A stretch of 64,000 nt of DNA from NCBI GenBank assembly GCA_027338645.1, contig DAHWSH010000012.1, positions 1 to 64,000 of the forward strand, in the 5' to 3' direction. Source of the DNA: JAJZIH01 sp021785265 (GTDB lineage: Bacteria > Pseudomonadota > Gammaproteobacteria > JAKAQQ01). The position numbers were made by a program, and so were the translations under genes. Positions 61,465-64,000 of this stretch are shown here, one piece after another. The notes under the pieces were generated by a model. That model worked only from the letters and a program-made list of their open reading frames with translations. It was not told the DNA's origin and searched no databases. Each line of letters opens with the position of its first letter. The first letter of the stretch is position 1.

Positions 61465-62666
61465 AGGCCGAGAAGATTTCTCGGTCGGCGACGGGTCCGA
61501 TCGCGATCGTGGGAGACGGGCCGGTGGGTCTCCTGACCGCCTGCCTCGTGGCCCGTCACCACCCGGTCTGCCGGATCGGGGAGAGGAGGATGACGGCTCT
61601 ACCGGAAAAGGATCCCCGCCTCTATGCCCTCTCGGCCACGAGTCTCAATCTCCTGGAACGCCTGGGAATCTATAGCGAACTCGGGCCCCTGCGTTGTCGG
61701 ATATTTTCCGAACTGGAGATCTGGATTCACCGTCATCGGAGCCGCCTCCGCTTCTCGGCTGAGGATATCGGAGGAGGACTTCTCGGTGCGACCGTCTGGG
61801 CACGGGATCTTTTACCGATCCTCGAAAGCTTCGCTCAAGCCGCCGACATCACTCGCCTGGAGGATCATCCCGACCGGATCGAGCGGACGGGGGGGGGGTG
61901 GAGGTTCAAGGAGGACGGGAGGGATGGGGAGTTTCCTCTGTTGATCGTGGCCGAAGGGGGGGATTCCCGTCTGCGCGAACGCCAAGGAATTCCGCTCGAC
62001 ATCCACGACTATGGCGAAAACGCCGTGACGGGGCGGTGCGTGCCCGAGCGGGAAGGTGGTGACGTTTTGCGCCAGGTCTTTACCCCCTGGGGACCCCTCG
62101 GTCTTCTGCCGGCACCCGGGGGCGGATTGTCCTTCGTCTGGTCCATGCCCAATCCGATCGCGCGTGCTTGGCAGCTGCGGAAGCCCGAGGAATGGGCTTT
62201 GCTGATCGAGGAAGCCACCGAAGGTTTCTACGGGCGGATCCATCTGCCGGAACCTCCGCACGCGTTTCCGCTGCGACGCCTGGTTGCGCGGCGCTATGTC
62301 GCAGAACGATTCGCCCTGGTGGGGGATGCGGCCCATGTGATCCACCCGTTCGCTGGGCAGGGTCTCAATCTCGGTTTCCTCGATGCGGGTGTTCTGGCAG
62401 GCCGACTGGCACGGACCGTGCGCCATTCCGGCCCGGTGCCGTGGGCGGTGGCACTGGAGGCTTATGACCGAAAGCGACGCGGCGCGAACCTCCGGTTTCT
62501 CGCCGGTCTCGAAGCCCTCCGTCTGTTTTTCAGGGTCCGCGATCCGCTGGGTTGGCGGGACCAGGCCCTCCGGGTTCTCGCGCGGCACCGCCTCCTGAGG
62601 CGCCCATGGGTGGCTGCGGCTGCCGGCCATGGCAGCCGCAGCCAGCTCCGCGACGGGAATCCGTAG
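61452..62666 (+). CDS. UbiI/UbiF-like FAD-dependent hydroxylase
   Basis: The 404-residue second flavoprotein of the UbiH/COQ6 family starts at ATG 61452. It has IAIVGDGPVGLLTACLVA, DPRLYALSATSLNLLERLG, the GD motif FALVGDAAHVIHPFAGQGLNLGFLDAG, and a C-terminal region with RRGANLRFLAGLEAL. A pepP-ubiH-FAD hydroxylase order is shared with other gammaproteobacteria, where the second gene is often ubiI. Which ring carbon it oxidises is unknown. Confidence 0.87.
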   Translation: MESLKAEKISRSATGPIAIVGDGPVGLLTACLVARHHPVCRIGERRMTALPEKDPRLYALSATSLNLLERLGIYSELGPLRCRIFSELEIWIHRHRSRLRFSAEDIGGGLLGATVWARDLLPILESFAQAADITRLEDHPDRIERTGGGWRFKEDGRDGEFPLLIVAEGGDSRLRERQGIPLDIHDYGENAVTGRCVPEREGGDVLRQVFTPWGPLGLLPAPGGGLSFVWSMPNPIARAWQLRKPEEWALLIEEATEGFYGRIHLPEPPHAFPLRRLVARRYVAERFALVGDAAHVIHPFAGQGLNLGFLDAGVLAGRLARTVRHSGPVPWAVALEAYDRKRRGANLRFLAGLEALRLFFRVRDPLGWRDQALRVLARHRLLRRPWVAAAAGHGSRSQLRDGNP

Positions 62667-62673
62667 GGGAGGC

Positions 62674-64000
62674 ATGACCTCATCAGGGGGTCTGCCGGCA
62701 ATGCCCTTTCCCCGCCCGATCCGAGAGGGGAGCTGGCTCGTGCCCACCGATCGCTTGCGTCGACTCCTCCTCGCGACTGAACTGGAAGAGCAGGACGCAG
62801 CTGGACATCGGCTGGCTCTGGCACCCCTGATCGAGCAGCCTGCCGAATGGGCTCGTCGGCACTGGGCGGCGATTGATAGCGAGACCCGTCTTCTGCCCCC
62901 GGCGGCCGACCGCCTGATGTGGCTGGATGTGGTTCGGAGCGTGGATGCCTCCGTGCAGCATCCCCTGGGGCTGGCCCGTCTGGCCCAGGAGGCCTTTGCG
63001 CTCGAAGCAGACTGGCAGATCGACGAACGGCAGTTGGGGGAGGGGGGTGGCCAGGAGCACGAGCGTTACCGCCTGCTCAGAACACGGTTTCTTGAACGGA
63101 TTCGGGATGGTGGCTTCGAGTCACAGGGCCGCCTGCTCGAAAGGGTCGTCCGGGCCTTTGCGGACGGTCACCTCAAGGAGCCAGAGGACTCTCTCACCTT
63201 CTTCGGCTTCGATGAACTGACTCCGCTCGAGTTGCGTCTTGCACAGACAGCCCGTGAGCGTGGTTGCCGGTGTCTCATCCGGGACGAGGTTGAGGGACGA
63301 CCTCCCGCCCACTACTCTGTCCAGTCCTACCCGAACCGCACTGACGAGCTTTATGCGGTGGCCCGGGCGGTTCAAGCCACCCACCGGGAGAACCCGTCGT
63401 GCCGCATCGGGATCGTCCTATTGGGTGGAGACCGTTTCCGGGCGCAACTCCGAGCGGTGTTGGATGATGTGCTCGCTCCCCCGCGCCTCGCGTCTTTGAG
63501 TGATCCCACTCACCGTCCCTACAGCCTGAGCCTGGGCGATCCCCTGTCCGAGTATCCACTGGTGGAAACGGCACTGGATGTCTTGGACGGCGCGGATCGC
63601 AACCATTCGGGCGAGGGATTGAGTCGTTTTTTGCGCAGCCCCTACTGGGGAGAGATCGGAGGGGATGGTCCAAAACGCTTTGCCGCGGACCGCGCTTGGC
63701 GGAATCTGGGTCGGGGCATCGGGAGCGGTTGGGAGAGCCTGACCGCCCTCGCCGAGTGTCCCGAGGATTTCCGGATCCGGGGGCGGGCCCTGATGGCCCG
63801 ATTGGAATCCTTTGGGTCGCATCTCAAGCATTCCTTTTCCGAATGGGTCGGACTCTGGATGGGATTGCTCGTCGATATCGGGTGGCCGGGGACTCGGACA
63901 CTCGATTCGACGGAGTACCAGACCTATGCGGCTTGGCTGGAGACGGTCCAGTCTTTTTCCGCGCTGGACATGATCGATTGCCGTTGGTCGCTGGAGGAGT
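62674..64000 (+). CDS. AddB/RecB-like nuclease-helicase family protein, C-terminus beyond window
   Basis: The frame is open from ATG 62674, behind GGGGAGG, to the window end, at least 442 codons. The N-terminal part (WLVPTDRLRRLLLATELEEQ, LTFFGFDELTPLELRLAQ, ELYAVARAVQATHREN, RIGIVLLGGDRFRAQL) resembles the 'probable DNA repair protein' group with an inactivated helicase-like body and a C-terminal PD-(D/E)XK nuclease, similar to AddB. The nuclease domain lies outside the window, so the call rests on the N-terminal pattern only. Confidence 0.6.
   Translation, partial: MTSSGGLPAMPFPRPIREGSWLVPTDRLRRLLLATELEEQDAAGHRLALAPLIEQPAEWARRHWAAIDSETRLLPPAADRLMWLDVVRSVDASVQHPLGLARLAQEAFALEADWQIDERQLGEGGGQEHERYRLLRTRFLERIRDGGFESQGRLLERVVRAFADGHLKEPEDSLTFFGFDELTPLELRLAQTARERGCRCLIRDEVEGRPPAHYSVQSYPNRTDELYAVARAVQATHRENPSCRIGIVLLGGDRFRAQLRAVLDDVLAPPRLASLSDPTHRPYSLSLGDPLSEYPLVETALDVLDGADRNHSGEGLSRFLRSPYWGEIGGDGPKRFAADRAWRNLGRGIGSGWESLTALAECPEDFRIRGRALMARLESFGSHLKHSFSEWVGLWMGLLVDIGWPGTRTLDSTEYQTYAAWLETVQSFSALDMIDCRWSLEE

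Noticed and set aside
1..64000. CRISPR arrays, insertion sequences, prophage genes, toxin-antitoxin or defence islands
   Set aside because: No regularly spaced repeats, transposases, integrases or known defence families were recognised on either strand.

Overview
The window is a gene-dense, GC-rich chromosomal segment with no rRNA, CRISPR array, phage or insertion sequence recognised. Gene content and order point to a gammaproteobacterium: bamD divergent from rluD-yfiH; fmdB-aspS; zapB-like/zapA/6S RNA/fau divergent from ygfB-pepP-ubiH-ubiI; rplM-rpsI; pilSR next to sucCD, an order I recall from Xanthomonadales/Lysobacterales. This is a judgement from recognised families and synteny, without any search. 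Many adjacent genes overlap by 4 to 13 nt, GTG and TTG starts are common, and long antisense open frames are an effect of the high GC.

Layout. 1-2037 (-): large triple-GAF signalling protein cut by the window edge. 2187-5444 (-): 2-oxoacid (pyruvate-type) dehydrogenase E1alpha, E1beta, E2. 5903-10656 (+): aromatic amino acid catabolism, with tryptophan 2,3-dioxygenase followed by a complete 4-hydroxyphenylpyruvate to fumarate plus acetoacetate set (hppD, hmgA, fahA-like, maiA), then a diverged FadE-like membrane protein to 13088. 13385-16383 (-): PilR/PilS. 16532-20281 (+): sucC, sucD, nadE. 20270-23364: bamD, rluD, yfiH, DUF2062. 23450-31646: argR, and divergent from it a seven-gene translationally coupled arginine operon.

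The arginine operon is the most unusual part. Its order is argD-argF'-argB-argH-argG-(P-loop protein)-argC. The transcarbamylase belongs to the acetyl/succinylornithine type and has Val at the residue that separates N-acetyl- from N-succinylornithine specificity, so a succinylated route is predicted. The operon lacks any recognised enzyme to acylate glutamate or to deacylate acylcitrulline. It instead contains one uncharacterised P-loop protein of BioD/DUF1611-like appearance. A near-perfect sigma70 promoter lies in an AT-rich island between argR and argD.

31744-39635: orphan lipoprotein, secreted S10 carboxypeptidase, fmdB, aspS, thioredoxin-like, DUF1820 and two secreted orphans. 39906-43784: purL. 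43867-53212: the whole histidine utilisation pathway of the HutF/HutG type (hutU, hutH, hutI, hutF, hutG), with an MFS transporter and a Sel1-repeat/prolyl-4-hydroxylase-like protein embedded. 53480-54435: rplM, rpsI, tRNA-Gln(CTG), then a 0.7 kb gene-poor gap. 55153-58320 (-): rpiA, a Lys/Ala-rich histone H1-like protein, EVE-domain protein, fau, 6S RNA, zapA, zapB-like. 58436-64000 (+): ygfB, pepP, two ubiquinone-type FAD hydroxylases, and the start of an AddB/RecB-type nuclease-helicase-like protein cut by the window end.
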